Shown in pieces: positions 1 to 12,600 of a stretch of DNA of 64,000 bases. Positions within the stretch are counted from its first letter, which is position 1. The number at the start of each line of letters is the position of its first letter. The notes under the pieces are model-generated. The model worked only from the letters and a program-made list of their open reading frames with translations, had not been told where the DNA came from and searched no databases. The stretch comes from Amborella trichopoda (taxonomy: Eukaryota > Streptophyta > Magnoliopsida > Amborellales > Amborellaceae), in NCBI RefSeq assembly GCF_000471905.2, contig NW_006498445.1:393467-457466 (forward strand). Reading direction: 5' to 3'. The position numbers were made by a program, and so were the translations under genes.

Positions 1-469
1 ATGAGGATCACAATATAGGGATCCACGTTCCATCCACGATCCCCAGCTGGAATCGTGGGATCAAGGTTCCGAAGCAGTCCATGACCTTTCCTAAAAGGTT
101 CCAGCAACTATGGTTTCAGTGCTAGCACATTGTTATAAGGTTTTAAAAGAGGCTTTTCAAAGTGTTTTCAAGAAAATAAAAATGGCATTTATAATCTCCA
201 CCTAATCACTATAATCTAGTTTAGAGAATATTTCCTATGGGTCGGACCTAGATTTGACATGCAGTTTGTGTCTCTATGGCCCACATAGTTTGACAATTTG
301 ACTAGCATGGAACCCACTAGCCATGGGGCCCACCTCGTTGGTCGAAGGGTCAAAGGTAGTGTTGTGGGGGCCACTAGATGTCCTAGTGGGTGTGTGAATC
401 CAATTTGGAGTCCTTACATGATTTGAATCCATAGAATCCTAAGTGGCTTAGTTTTGTGAATATCAAAGC
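1..469. other. Intron 11 segment with LTR-like GGCC-rich blocks
   Basis: It holds AT-rich sequence followed by CCATGGGGCCCACC and GGGGGCCACTAG boxes, like the U3 of the family A/B LTRs. Ends were not found and no gene was seen. Confidence 0.3.
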
Positions 470-667
470 TTAAATTTATTTTCTCTTCCATTTCAGTTCT
501 TAGGGACATACCTGTCGTTTCCCCATTCATAGGGACATATTTGTCTTTTCTCTTTCATAAAGAACAATATTGTACTCCAGCATATTGTTAAAAATATATA
601 AAAGTTTTTAGACACCACCTGAACACCCCCCCCCCCCCAACCACCCACCCTCTTTCTTTATTATTAC

Positions 668-1034
668 CAGTGTTTCAAAAAGCGCTAAGCAGCACCTAGG
701 CAGTCGGGGGGGTCCAGGCCACCCAACGCCTAGGCGATCGCCCAGTACGTAAGTGGCCCAGTAGAAATTTCTTTTTTTTTGGGTTTTTCTCTCTCTAAAA
801 TAGGCTCTAATGGGTTTTAAGTCTCAAATGAACCTAAAACCCACAATTTTGCACCTTTAGTATTAAAAAATGACCCAAAAGTACCCTCAACAAGGGGCAT
901 TTCAGCCCCTGGGTGGGGCGCAGGCCCTGGGCAGCCGTCTAGGGATATCCGCCTAGGCTTGGGCGATGCGCCCAGGCCTTCTAGACCACCTAAGCGGTGC
1001 CCAGGCGCTGAGTGGACCGCTTTTTAAAACACTG
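668..1034. mobile_element. hAT-type MITE nested in a copia LTR
   Basis: 367 bases with inverted ends CAGTGTTTCAAAAAGCG and (reversed) CAGTGTTTTAAAAAGCG, one mismatch in 17. The 8-mers ATTATTAC (660-667) and CTTATTAC (1035-1042) agree at 7 of 8. Sub-terminal GCCTAGGCG-type strings pair as well. It has no coding capacity. Confidence 0.82.
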
Positions 1035-2090
1035 CTTATTACCTTCTCTCCCCAATATGGCCCTATCTTCCTCTCTTGCACTCTTACTATCAATAAAACT
1101 CTCGCTCACTCTCTTGACATCAATCTATTTCACTTTTCTTTATCACTTTTTTCTTGGCTGTATTTTTAACTTGGTGTCAGTGCAAGAGACCTTGGGATTT
1201 TTTTGTTTTCCGAACCCCTAGTGATGTGATATAAACCGTACATAGGTCATCATCAACCATAAGTTCAGAAACCCTAAATCTGAAAAACTGGTATGGTACA
1301 CAAAAACCCATATTTCTTTGTTGCTTTCAAGCAGTGCTAATTTTGTGATGATGGACTTGAAACCACAGATCTGGTTGGGATGATTTGGTGTTTTAAATTT
1401 GTGTTGGAACCGTTTAGTATGCCACATCCATGTTTTTGAGCTGTGACACATAATTCACTGAGGACCCACTTACAGACGGTCTTGGATTTCTATGGAGAGT
1501 AAAAACAAGTGGCTGGTTAGTTAATCAGCAAGTTCTTTTATTAATCAGCAAGCCTCGAGTGATTGGTTGTGTTAATCAGCATGTTTCAAGTGATTGCTTG
1601 CGTTAAATCTGCAAAAAAAAAAATTTCTTTATCAACAAGTTTCAAGTGGCTGGTTGTGTTAAACAACAACCTTTCTATGGCTTGCACAAGCTGCTTAGTG
1701 ATCAATAAATCTAATATTAGTGATTCAAAGCACTCCTCTACCACCTCTAATACTCCTAGAGTAAAACCTCACACATGGTTATACATGGATAAACCCTGAA
1801 TTGCATATTATAAACATTAAACTTGATAAGACAAATAATTTGGAATGGTCGCAATCTGCAAATATGTTTATCAGTGGAAGAAGTACATTGGGATAGATCA
1901 ATGGCAAAACTATTGAACCTGAAGAAACAAATTCTTCACATGAGAAGTAGCCTTAAAATTTGGCTGTAGTGTCTTCATTGTTACACTCAATACAACCTTC
2001 TATTAGTAGGGGTTTTCCATTTCTGCAGACCACGAAGAATATTTGGATTCAGTAACCAAACTTGCTCTCAAAGCAATAATGTGTCCCAAG

Positions 2091-2598
2091 CAGTGTTCAA
2101 CTACTCAGGCAAGCCAACCCGGACTCGCCCAAGTAACTCCGGCTTGCCACCCTAGTGAGCCCTAGTATCCCAAGTTTTGGTGGTCAAGCTCGGGATCTTA
2201 AAAAAAAAATATTACAAATAAAGTTTTTTGATACTTTATCATATTGGAAAAAATGGGGAAATGTATTGGTCATGAATACTTATTTTTACATTTTTTCCTT
2301 CTTTTTGGATTATCTCTAAAATACCACCAGTCACAGATTGAGTTTTTCAAATCAATGTTTTCATTACTTTTTTAACCTCATTAGGATGTTTTTGTTTCAT
2401 TTTACTTTGAACACATTTATCTTCTTTTTTTTGGGATTTTTTGGTATCTTTTATTTTTTAACACTTTTTGGCCTGCCCATGACTTGCCCAACTCAGGCCG
2501 AGTTACTCGGACTCTGGCTGAGTTACTCGGACTCTGGCCAAGTTCCTTGGCCCAGCCCAAGGCTGGGTTTCGGGGCCTAGTCATGCTTTCCTATACTG
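2091..2598. mobile_element. hAT-type MITE nested in copia gag
   Basis: 508 bases starting CAGTGTTCAA and ending (reversed) CAGTATAGGA. GTCCCAAG (2083-2090) and ACCCCAAG (2599-2606) flank it and agree at 6 of 8. Sub-terminal repeats such as GAGTTACTCGGACTCTGGC pair with CCGGACTCGCCCAAGTAACTC on the left. This CTCGG-rich end is common in plant hAT MITEs. Confidence 0.65.
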
Positions 2599-2959
2599 AC
2601 CCCAAGTGTACCAACTAAGCAAGAAATATCCCATGAGGCAGAAAGGAAAGGTGGGAAATTAAATCTACCTTTTTCTCGAACCTCAAACACGTACGGATCA
2701 ACAATAAAGGAGCAAAAGTAAGGTTGTAAATCAAGCCAAGAAAAGGAGTACTTTTTTCTTTCATAAAATAAAATTCAATCCAATAACATCAGCATCCCAT
2801 AATGTGACATCCCACCTTTTATAAACAGACGAAACCCTAAATTAACTAGCGATCCAAGTAAAACAATTTAAGGCTGTAAGGTACCCGTAAACACTACTAA
2901 AATTTCATAAATACTCGTGTGAATCAGAAACCTGTGAACATTAACCATTTGAATAATAA

Positions 2960-2979
2960 NNNNNNNNNNNNNNNNNNNN
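2960..2979. other. Assembly gap (20 N)
   Basis: Twenty undetermined bases; the true length is unknown. Confidence 0.99.
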
Positions 2980-3815
2980 TATTAAGTGTTGGAGCTTAAC
3001 CCCACATTATAATTCCTAAAAAATTTAACCACAATAAAAAAAGTAAAAAGTACACCCACCTCAATGATATTAAAAAATAAAATTTAATTTTTGAATCACC
3101 CAGCTCTTGATCTCCGTCAATCTCCGATAGGGACAGTGGACCCTTGCAGCATATTTTTCCTTATGTTGTAATCTATGGGAGGAGTTGGATCATTATCAAA
3201 TATTTAAACCAGCCTGTACAAAAAATGCAAATAATCTGTGGAACAAAACTGTATCTTTTATCCTAGCAAAATTGAACCCTGAGTTTGAGTCAGTTAGGGT
3301 TCCATCAATAAACGTCATGTATTCATTTATCCAAAGCGAAGAAAGTAGACAAGTGCCATGCTGCCTAAACAAGTAGTGGATCATTCTGCCCCTAGCCTCA
3401 GCCTCATTTGCTGGAAAAGGAACTGTAAAGATTTCTACTCCATCTTTCTCATTAGTTCTCCATGTTCCTGGCTTTGCTACAAACTTAGTGTCTGTCAGTT
3501 CCATTACTACGAGTCTAAAGTGTAGTCCAACATTCTTTCCTCCCCAATATGTTTTTCAAAACATGGATGCAATGAAGACAAGTGGCAGTATTCATGAGTT
3601 TGGTAGTCTCTACATTCTAGAATTGTCAACCACTGCTTCACAATCTCTTTTGTCCAGCATTAGTATTAATAAAGTTTGGATTTAGTAGAGGCACCTCCGA
3701 CTTAGTCATTGGTCTCTCCAGTCTAATGAAAATTTTATTTCATAAGTAGTTCACTTCAACTAGTATGTCAGAACTTCAATGTGAAGTCCACGAGCCCTAC
3801 AAACACGACGTCAAT

Positions 3816-4301
3816 GCAAAGTTTGAACTTTTGAGGGATGTTCTAGAATCAAAAGGTTTAAAAATTAACCAGACTAAGAAAAAATATATAGAATATAAGT
3901 TTAGTAATAATAAGAGTAAAAACAAGGCATTAGTTAAGATTGATGGCCAAGAACTACCTAAAAGAAATTATTTCCGGATCTCAGGTCGATAATGCATAAG
4001 AATTGAAACATGAGGGAGATGTCATGCACATAATTAGACCTAGGCAAATGAAGTGGAGATGTGCTTCTGGAGTCTTATTTGATCGTCACATATCAATGAA
4101 ACTGAAGGTGAATCTCTATAGGACAGCTGTAAGACCAGCCGTGCTTTATTGGATGGAATGTTGGGTGGTCAAGAACCTACATATTCATAGAATGAGTGTA
4201 GCTGAAATGAGGATGTCGAGATAGATGAGCGGCAAGACAAGAAAGAATAGAATTCAAAATGCATACATCCTAGAACTTAGGGTTAGCTCCAATAGGCAAT
4301 A
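3816..4301 (+). mobile_element. RTE-type LINE fragment
   Basis: Plus-strand pieces of the RTE C-terminal region: FELLRDVLESKGLKINQTKK, ALVKIDGQELPKRNYFR, then in other frames the equivalents of YRTAVRPAVLYWMECW, HIHRMSVAEMRMSR and a KTRKNRIQNAYI block. It is interrupted by stops. It starts abruptly after copia sequence and stops where the LTR-like repeat begins. Confidence 0.75.
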
Positions 4302-5830
4302 TGTGGGGGTTTTGTGGCCGATTTAAAGGCCCTAAGAGCGTGTAAAATTATGAATATGGAGATATTGTACTCCAGTGCGAATGTGTTCCATGAGGACCAG
4401 AGAAGCATGCTTCGTAATGCCCTTGACTCATCTAGGTTTGACGATCTAGGCCCGGGATGGAGTAATAAAACTCTTTAGCCCTGGGCATAAAGCACAATTG
4501 TGGTGGGTTAGTGTTAGCTGTGTGTGGTTGTCGGGGCCTGTGAGGGAAAGGGCCAATCATCATCATAGACATCGCGTAGCATGTACATGTGATAACCATT
4601 CTTGGGAAGTGATCCATAGGGGTGTGACGTGTACATTTGCTAAAGAGAGGACCCCCGACCATTATGATAGTGTGCAAGTGACTTGTCCATAGGGGGTAAT
4701 AAAATCCAAACACTAGGACGTGTTTCCACCATTTATTAGCCAGCTTTGATGGACCTATTGGGTCTCCTGTGTGTGGTTGTCGGGCCTATGAGGGAAAGGG
4801 CCAATCGTTATAATTGCTAACGCGTAGCATGTACATATGATAGTCGTGCTTGGGAAATGATCCATAGGGGTGTGATGTGTACATTTGCTAAAGAGAAGAC
4901 CTTCGTCCATTACGATAGTGTGCAAGTGACTTGTCCATAGGGGGGACTTAAAATCCACACACTAGGACATGTTTCCACCATTTATTATCCAGCTTTGATT
5001 GATCAATGACCCTTGTGATATGCTATGGATAATGCGTTCTCTTGCTTTGGTTTGAGAAGATGATTGTGATTGACGTTACTAGCATAGCTGGAGGGCCTCT
5101 GTTAATTCACATGTTTCTTGACCAGATGAATTCAATTCCTTTTTAATTTTGTTTAATTATAATTATTTTTTTAAATTATGAGTTTCAAAACTATTTTCTT
5201 GTTCCCTTGTCTTGATGGTCCACATTGGTTTTGCGGTACCCTTGAATCACCAACCTTTTAGCTTCTTTACCATTTCACTCTCTCTTTTGAATGTTACCTT
5301 TTCACTTTCTCTTCAGCATCATTTAATGTTACAAGCCTTATGCTTGCATCACCTAGCCTCATGCTTGCATCATCAAGCATCATGCTTGCCTCATCTCCTC
5401 TTACCTTTCCATTTGTTGCCATCATATGCTATTCGACACCTGCCTCTCTCCACGTTCCCCTCTTTCACTCTCTTATCATACCACGTCTCTAAATGTTATA
5501 TAACCCATATATAAGGGGCATGTAACATCAAGAGAGGAAAGAAGTAGTATACAAAATAAGGAGCTAGCACTTACAAGAAGACATGCCTTAAAGAGAAAAC
5601 GGTGATGCATAGAAGAACAGTGAGATATTAAAAGAGTTTGTTCTTGTGTTTGAGGTAAGGCATGAAGGAGAAACATAAAGTTTGAAAATAGGAGAGGTAT
5701 TTCTCAGATCTTTCAATTTTATTTACTATCAAATTGAGCTCTTATGTCCATGACCAATTTGACAGTGAGATCAGTATATTAATGTTGTGATTTTGAGCGA
5801 GTTTCTGAGCATGCAACTCAGTAACTCATA
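4302..5830 (+). mobile_element. LTR-like repeat, family A type, with internal duplication
   Basis: It starts near TGTGGGGGTTTTGTGGCC (4302), then carries the family's CTGTGAGGGAAAGGGCC, CATGTACATGTGATA, AT-rich block and a CATATATAAGGGG TATA region (about 5503). The right end is uncertain. It follows an RTE fragment directly. It contains a 249-base tandem duplication (see the separate entry). Confidence 0.5.
4505..5004. repeat. 249-base tandem duplication inside the LTR
   Basis: TGTGTGGTTGTCGGG occurs at 4521 and 4770; further pairs are GCGTAGCATGTACAT, GATCCATAGGGGTGTGA, GTGCAAGTGACTTGTCCATA and TTTCCACCATTTATTA. The copies are diverged. It overlaps the U3 region, where such duplications could alter promoter elements. 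Confidence 0.9.
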
Positions 5831-6576
5831 AAGACTTTGATCTAGCTGTATCTTGGGGATGTGTTCACTAGGGACCCTATTGCATCTCGGAATTGTACCA
5901 GGTATAGGTGATCAACACTTAAAAGAAAGTGAGCTCCTCTCATGCCTGCTAATCCTCAACATCCATTGTCACTAAGTATAACGTCTAAAACCTGATCCTC
6001 TACAGGAATTCGACTGGTTCAACGACCGTTTTTATTGCCTGATATTACTCCAAAATCTATTCTAATTCCTACGGGAATCCAACTGGTACTAGGAGTGTTT
6101 TGGTAGTTATCTTCCGACACTAATTCTGGATAAGGGAAAGTGCTGCCGAATTTTCGGGAATAGGGTGACAATGAAAACTGCAAAAAACCTAACAATTTAT
6201 TTGAATTATGGAGCACTAAAATGAATTATTAAATTTTTCTATATATTTTATTTTCCCAAGATGAATTTTTATGGGCTTAAAAATGCATTTTTAGACATTT
6301 AACAATGCAGAGCAATTTCAGAACAATCAAATTGTCTTTTAAAATTTTTCTGACGGCATTAAAATTGTGGGGTTACGTGGGGATATGGGCCCCACATCTT
6401 GGGAGGCCCACATGATGGCCTGTGGGGCCAACGAGGGGCTTCTACGAACCCATACTAGAAAAGGCTAACCAACAAGCAAAGTTCACTGGAAAAGGAAACA
6501 CAAAGCCAAACACATATGGCAAAGACAAGAAGAATAAATCCAACATGAAGATTTTTGTTATGGTATTCGAGCCTAC
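5830..6576. other. Intron 11, 5' end, with LTR-like AT-rich and GGCC-rich blocks
   Basis: From about 5990 to 6430 the order (GGGAATCCAACTGG, AT-rich stretch, GGGCCCCACATC, GGCCTGTGGGGCC) resembles the U3 of family A/B LTRs in plus orientation, but ends were not found. The last 140 bases before exon 11 show nothing. Confidence 0.35.
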
Positions 6577-6618
6577 CAGACCCATTACAGCAGAGACCAC
6601 AATTGCCGCCAAAGCAGA
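6577..6618 (-). CDS. SULTR4: SULTR4 exon 11 (residues 421-434)
   Basis: Fourteen codons, [14 protein letters not shown], matching the family's CALAAIVISAV-GL helix. The acceptor is TGTGCAG and the donor GTAGGC. The expected next exon, starting V-D-Y-D-E-A, was not found between here and base 1, so it is probably outside the window. Confidence 0.92.
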
Positions 6619-9600
6619 CTGCACAGAAAAAGTAACATGTTACCATAAAGAAGTATATAAAAACATATCCTATGAAGTGCAACATATTTTTATATTAAAA
6701 TAATATCAAGAAAATTGAAAAGACCAATGATTTTGGATGGCTTGGATTGCAACATACTTTTGCAATAAGATGTAGCATTAAGTTTTTTCTAAAAACAAAT
6801 ACTCTCGATGGTAGATGTTAACCAACAAGCAAAACACATCATCTAGAAAACTGAGACATTCAAGGTTTAGCTGCGTGAATGAAGCATATCCATCTTGCCA
6901 GAAAGTAAATGAAACATATGAAACAAAAATAAATAAAACTAGAGTTTTTCTTTGATCTTGCACCTGAGGAATGTCACTGAACAAAGGTGTCAAGAACAGG
7001 AGGGCACATCCCACAATGATTCCCATAATAATTCCAGATAGACCTGTCTTTGCTCCGCTTTCATTATTAACAGCTGACCTAGAAAATGATCCTACAAATC
7101 AAACCAAACTACAAAATAGGTAAAAATCTATCCAAAGGTTCCAGTTTTGTGATGCACACACGTTAAACGACAGTGTAAATTATGCATCTTTCCCAATTAC
7201 AGTGGCGGGTAAATCATGTCATTTGAGAATACCAACTCACAATTTTACCTGTTGTTGGGTATGCTGAGAAGAATGAACCACAGATATTTGCTACACCAAG
7301 GCCGAATAACTGAAAAGAAACTTTATAAGATTTTGGCAATTGTAATAATCATGATAGACTCATCACAAAATAAACTCAATAAAGAGAACACTACAAAAGT
7401 ACTTAGATGAGATACAACCAATTATGCATCATACTATTCAAACGCATTATTGTCCCAGACAACTAAATGCTTTCCATGAGATCAAATAGAATCAAACAAT
7501 TTAATTATCATATAAAATATAAATCCTTAAGACAATGTTCAACCAAAAGCCCTGATTTCAGAAAGTTTTGGTCATAAGTGCTGAGGATTTTCACTAAACA
7601 GAAAAATTGAGCCACACAAAATACTCAAAGACGCCCATGATCATAAAAAATAGGACCTACGGTGATGCAACATTTTATAGGGTGTATCAATTTGTCCCCA
7701 CATTCATTTGGCACTTTCGCAGGCTCATTTTGAAGATCTCATCGAGCGCTACAACTTTTATACTAACAAATCTCTTACAGATAGTATGGAATAGACAACT
7801 TAGAAGATAGTATGCAGATCATATGGAATAGACAACTTAGAAGATAGTATGCACCACCATGGTCATATGGCGTCAGAAGGATGAAGAAGGATGGAGCTCC
7901 AAAGTGCAGGGCCTGGAGGCCTCTCTCCCTTTCCCTATTTAAGTAATACTCATAAGATGTCTGTATAGAAATGAGGGCGAGCAAGGCTTTAAATAGAAGT
8001 GTGGTAGTATGACAATTGTGATTGAATAAATCTAAGTTGTTGATGCTATTCATCTATGGCACCTGAGAGGGCTATGATCCTAGCCATTTATCCATGTCTA
8101 GCCATCAAGATCAATAGCTATAATTACACACCTTTATCACTCTATAAAACCCTAGATCAAGATATATTTATGAAAATAATAAAACACCAAAAAGAATAGG
8201 GGCATGCCCTTATGGTAATTTGGAAGCTCTATTTTATAAAGTACTACAATTAAGATAATTTTCATTTAGAAGCCCATTACAATGTGCCATTTAATGGAAT
8301 TCATATGAGCTTAGCCAGTAGGATTAAGCCACCTAAACAAGTGAGTCAAGGTAGTATTCCCATCAAATACCTAGGGCTTAGATAAAAATATCATGGCTAG
8401 CCCTCACCCCTAAGCACATATGATCAAACCCACATGTGTGGTAAAACCCCATGTGATAATTGAAAACAATTAAGTTATAAAAATAACTTTATTTAGAACA
8501 TTATAACCAAAACGAACAAACATAACTTCAAAATACGATGCCCCCTATAGTTTGACATCATCACCTACGTGGGGCCGTGAGGTGCCACATGGCCACCCTA
8601 TGGCCACTTGGGTGCCATGTGGGCCCCCACTAGCAGACCTTCCATGGAATAAGCCCCAAACAAATTTGAAATACTTACTTTAGACTCCGAAAAATTCTGA
8701 AAAATTCCAAAAAATTTCTAAAACATTTTCCTCCAAAAATGCTCATTTCACTTCAAATTAAAATCAGATAATTGATCAATGAGATCCCTAGGCTGAAATC
8801 TAGGTATCAGAGTACTCCACTGAGTTAGTCCATAATGGTGATCCATTATCTCGAAATGACCCACAAGCCTATACTGAAAGCTTCAAAAAGGGGATCTAAC
8901 ACAACATATATAGTTTTAAATTTTTCTTATCATCACCAACTATAACACTTACAATGGTCTAAATACAATTAAATCAACTCAAATTAAACCAAATAATCAA
9001 CTAAAAGACGTTCTCACTTGCAGCCACTAATTACAAGATCTTTTATTCAATAAATAAAAACAACATATAATGCTTATGAGAATAGAAATTACAAAAGACC
9101 ATAAGACTGCAAAGTACAAAGAAAGATGCCGAAGATTACTTCAACCGGACCTAGTACACCCCATTTTGGGTTTTTTCCTCCAATGGCACACGAGATCAAT
9201 AGTCTATTTTAGATCTACAAAGTATGGGAAGCCTAGGCTACAACCCTTTAACAACATGATAGCAATGGAACATAACTAACCTAGGTATCAATGCCTTAGA
9301 GATGGTATGGGTGTGTCTCCTTCTTGCACCAAGCTTGGGGCATGCCCCTTCTTACTATCTAAATATGCTAAGGGAGAGATGAGAGAGAGATCTTAAATGA
9401 GAGAGAAATATGAAGACGAAGATGTAGAGATTTAGTGGAGATAGGGCCCTTATTTATATATTCTTTTTAGGGCTAGGGTTTCTTAGAGTTAGCTATACTT
9501 ATGGAGATTAGATCCAGACCATTGATCATAGGAGACCTGTGCGGTCAGAGATTTGAACCATCAATCCTTAGATCAATCATTATGATACAAAAGAAGGTGC

Positions 9601-12600
9601 TAGAACCTTATCCTTCAGTTTCCTAAACCTAATCCCATCAATAGAGAAAAATAATATTATACTTTAATTTTCCACAATCTTCTTACTCGTATCTTCTTTG
9701 GATATTCAAACTACTCAAAACATAAAACTTTCCATAACAATTAACTTGATTGAATGCCTTGAATAACAAGGCCTTGAAATAAGGAAAGTATGCCCACTAT
9801 GTGGTGAGTGCCTCTCATGGGGCTCCCAATTGGGCCCCATGCACAACCCATGGTGGGCCCTCTATGGGCTCCCATGTAAATAATGATTTATAAAATTATA
9901 AAATTGATTTTTAGAATATCAAAAATAAGCATTATTTCTCTTTGAATATTTAAATACTTAAAATTCAATATTTCTCAATTTATAAATTAATTTTGTGGAA
10001 ATAAAATATCTAGAGCCTTCTAAAAATTTAAATAATCAATTTAAAAATCCTTTATGATGAAAATAATTAATTTCAGATAATTTTGATGGGAATTTGATCC
10101 AACTCGGATTAGGAATTATAAAATTGTTGAAGCACCTCATCTTCTACTGTGGACTATAATCCATTCTTGTTTTCTAAAAACTAACCCAGTAGTTCCCATG
10201 ACCCACAAACCACTGCAAAGTTTCATGATTAGGCTACAAAAATCAGCCAATAAGCAAGGGGACACAATCTATATCTACAGATTACAGGTTCTCCTAAAGA
10301 CCAATCCAAAGTCATACAAACCTGATGCAACCACAGTTCTATGGTGCATACGGGTTATCTCTCACAAACGTATATACTTCACTTTCAACGGTGATTCATT
10401 TTCTCAATACGGCTATCATATGTACATGTCATGTGATGGTTCAATGATGAGGCTTTGGCCCTCATCTCTAGAGGCCTACCATCACACATAACAGTCACAC
10501 TGTCTGTTGGCTCACTATCCTTCTCATCAAGGGATGACTCTGCTAACTCTCATCAGTTTTGCTCTATGCCCAAGTAATAAGGGTTTTCCAAATCGATTGG
10601 CCTAGCACGTCAAGCCATATTTGAGTACAGGCAAATAGCATTTGCCTATCTCGATCCAATAGGACCATACTCCCATTGAATTTATGCTCAACTATATCAA
10701 AATATTGATTACATGCTCTCATAAGGCTTTTAATGGCCACAGAAACCCAACATCTCCCACTATTCCTTTGAAGGCCTTACAATTTATCTTCCTCACTTTC
10801 TCACGGCCCCATCTCTTTCACATGTTTTACAAAACCAATGCAGCTAGCCCCTTTCTAAGCAGGTCTGCAAACCATTACCTCTGTAGGTATGTAAATGATC
10901 TTGATCTCTCCATATTGCACCTCATTGCGCAAATGATAATAGCAGGGCTTTATGTGCTTGGAATTTTTATTGAATCGTGCCTCCTTTGACACACATATTG
11001 CGGCCGTGTTGTAGGAGAAGATTCTCATGCAGTCACATCGTAAGGGCTCAAACTCAAGCCAATTAAGAAACTTCTTAATCCATACAACGTCCGGCTACCA
11101 TGCAAACATGTCACATACTCTGACCTCATGGTGGCTAACGCTACCACATCTTGTTTCTTCGACTTCAAAGAAACGGTCCCTCCTCCAAACATGAATACAT
11201 ATCCAGATGTGGACTTCGCACCATCTGGATTTCTTTAGCAACTCGCATCAGATTATCCACTAATAGAAATTTCAATCCGACCCCATAAGTAGGCATGTAG
11301 TTCTTAGTCCTTATTAAGTATCTTAGAACTCTCCTAACCACCTTCCAATGCTCAATCCTATGCATTGGAACCGGCTAATCATGCTCATGGCAAATGACAA
11401 GTCAAGCCTTGTTCCTATCATGGCATACATGAGGGACCCTATTGTACTTCTATATGGCACTTTTTCCATGGCTTTTTTTTTTCTTCGTCACTAGGACACA
11501 TTGTTGTGCAAGGAATTTCTTTGTCTCCAGCACGAGGGCAATTGAGTTACTAGCCATTAGCATATCATCCACATATACGAAAATGAATACAAAATATTGA
11601 TCTTTTTATAGATGCGGTAGTCTTCATCATTTGAAGAAAACCCTGCCAGAGACAGTCTCTTGAAACTTGATGTACCACTGGCACGATGCTTGTTTCAGGC
11701 CATAGAGTTCACACACAAGGTTCTCCTTTTCCTTTTCTTCAAATCCCTCAGGTTGTTTCATGTAGATTTCCTCTTCTAAATCCTCATTTAGAAAGGTTGT
11801 CATTACATCCATTTGATGGACCTCAAAGTCAAAGTGGGCTGCTATAGCTATCAAGATTCTAATGGATGGAAACTTCGTAACTGGAAAAAAGGTTTCCTCA
11901 TAGTCTACCCCTTCCTTTTGGGTGAATCCCTTCGCTACTAGCCTAGCTTTGCATTTTTCTAATTTCCCCTCTAAGTTCAGCTTTTTCTTGAAAATCCACT
12001 TGCATCCTATTGCCTTACAGTTTTGAGCTTGAGGTACTAGTTCCCAAATATGGTTTTGATTTATGGAATGGTATTCATCTTTAATGGCTTTAACCCTATA
12101 GTTCCTTTCAGGACAGGTTATGGCTTCTTGATAACTGGCAGGCTCATGATCTGGCTCATCCCCAACCGTCTCATAATATTCCCCTAGATAGGTGAAAAAA
12201 TACAGGTTGTCTACCAATTCGGTTGCTTCTCCTAACTGGAGATTCCGGTTCTCAAGCCTTAACCTTGTCACTAGCCTCCTCAAAGAGATCAGCTCGCTTG
12301 TAACTTGCTTTTGTTTCAAGAAACTCATTCTCAAATAAGTGGGCATCTCGGCTCTCAATTCGGTTGCTTCTCCAAACTGAAGATTCAGGTTCTCAAGCCT
12401 TAACCTTGTCACTAGCTTCCTCAAAGAGATCAGCTCGCTTGTAACTTGCTTTTGTTTCAAGAAACTCATTCTCAAATAAGAGGGCATCTCGGCTCTCAAT
12501 TCGGTTGCTTCTCCTAACTGGAGATTCAGGTTCTCAAGCCTTAACCTTGTCACTGGCTTCCTCAAAGAGATCAGCTCGCTTGTAACTAGCTTTTGTTTCA

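Larger units (their letters stand above)
470..3815 (+). mobile_element. Ty1/copia fossil (family C), first copy, with nested MITEs
   Basis: Plus-strand relic parallel to the fossil at 19990-23490. Parts: LTR remnant (about 470-1168), primer-site-like TTGGTGTCAGTGCA (from 1171), gag region (about 1790-3400), then protease/GAG-pre-integrase and integrase start (about 3460-3815). A hAT-type MITE lies in the LTR and another in gag. About 480 bases of unrelated AT-rich sequence, with the assembly gap, lie around 2690-3170. It is broken, with many interruptions, and old. Confidence 0.68.

Noticed and set aside
3196-3504. A 102-codon minus-strand frame
   Set aside because: It lies opposite copia gag-like sequence that matches the second fossil on the plus strand, so it is a shadow frame.
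1-6576. Search for SULTR4 exon 12 (V-D-Y-D-E-A) and the STAS domain
   Set aside because: No minus-strand frame with these motifs was seen; they probably lie left of the window or, less likely, in the small assembly gap.
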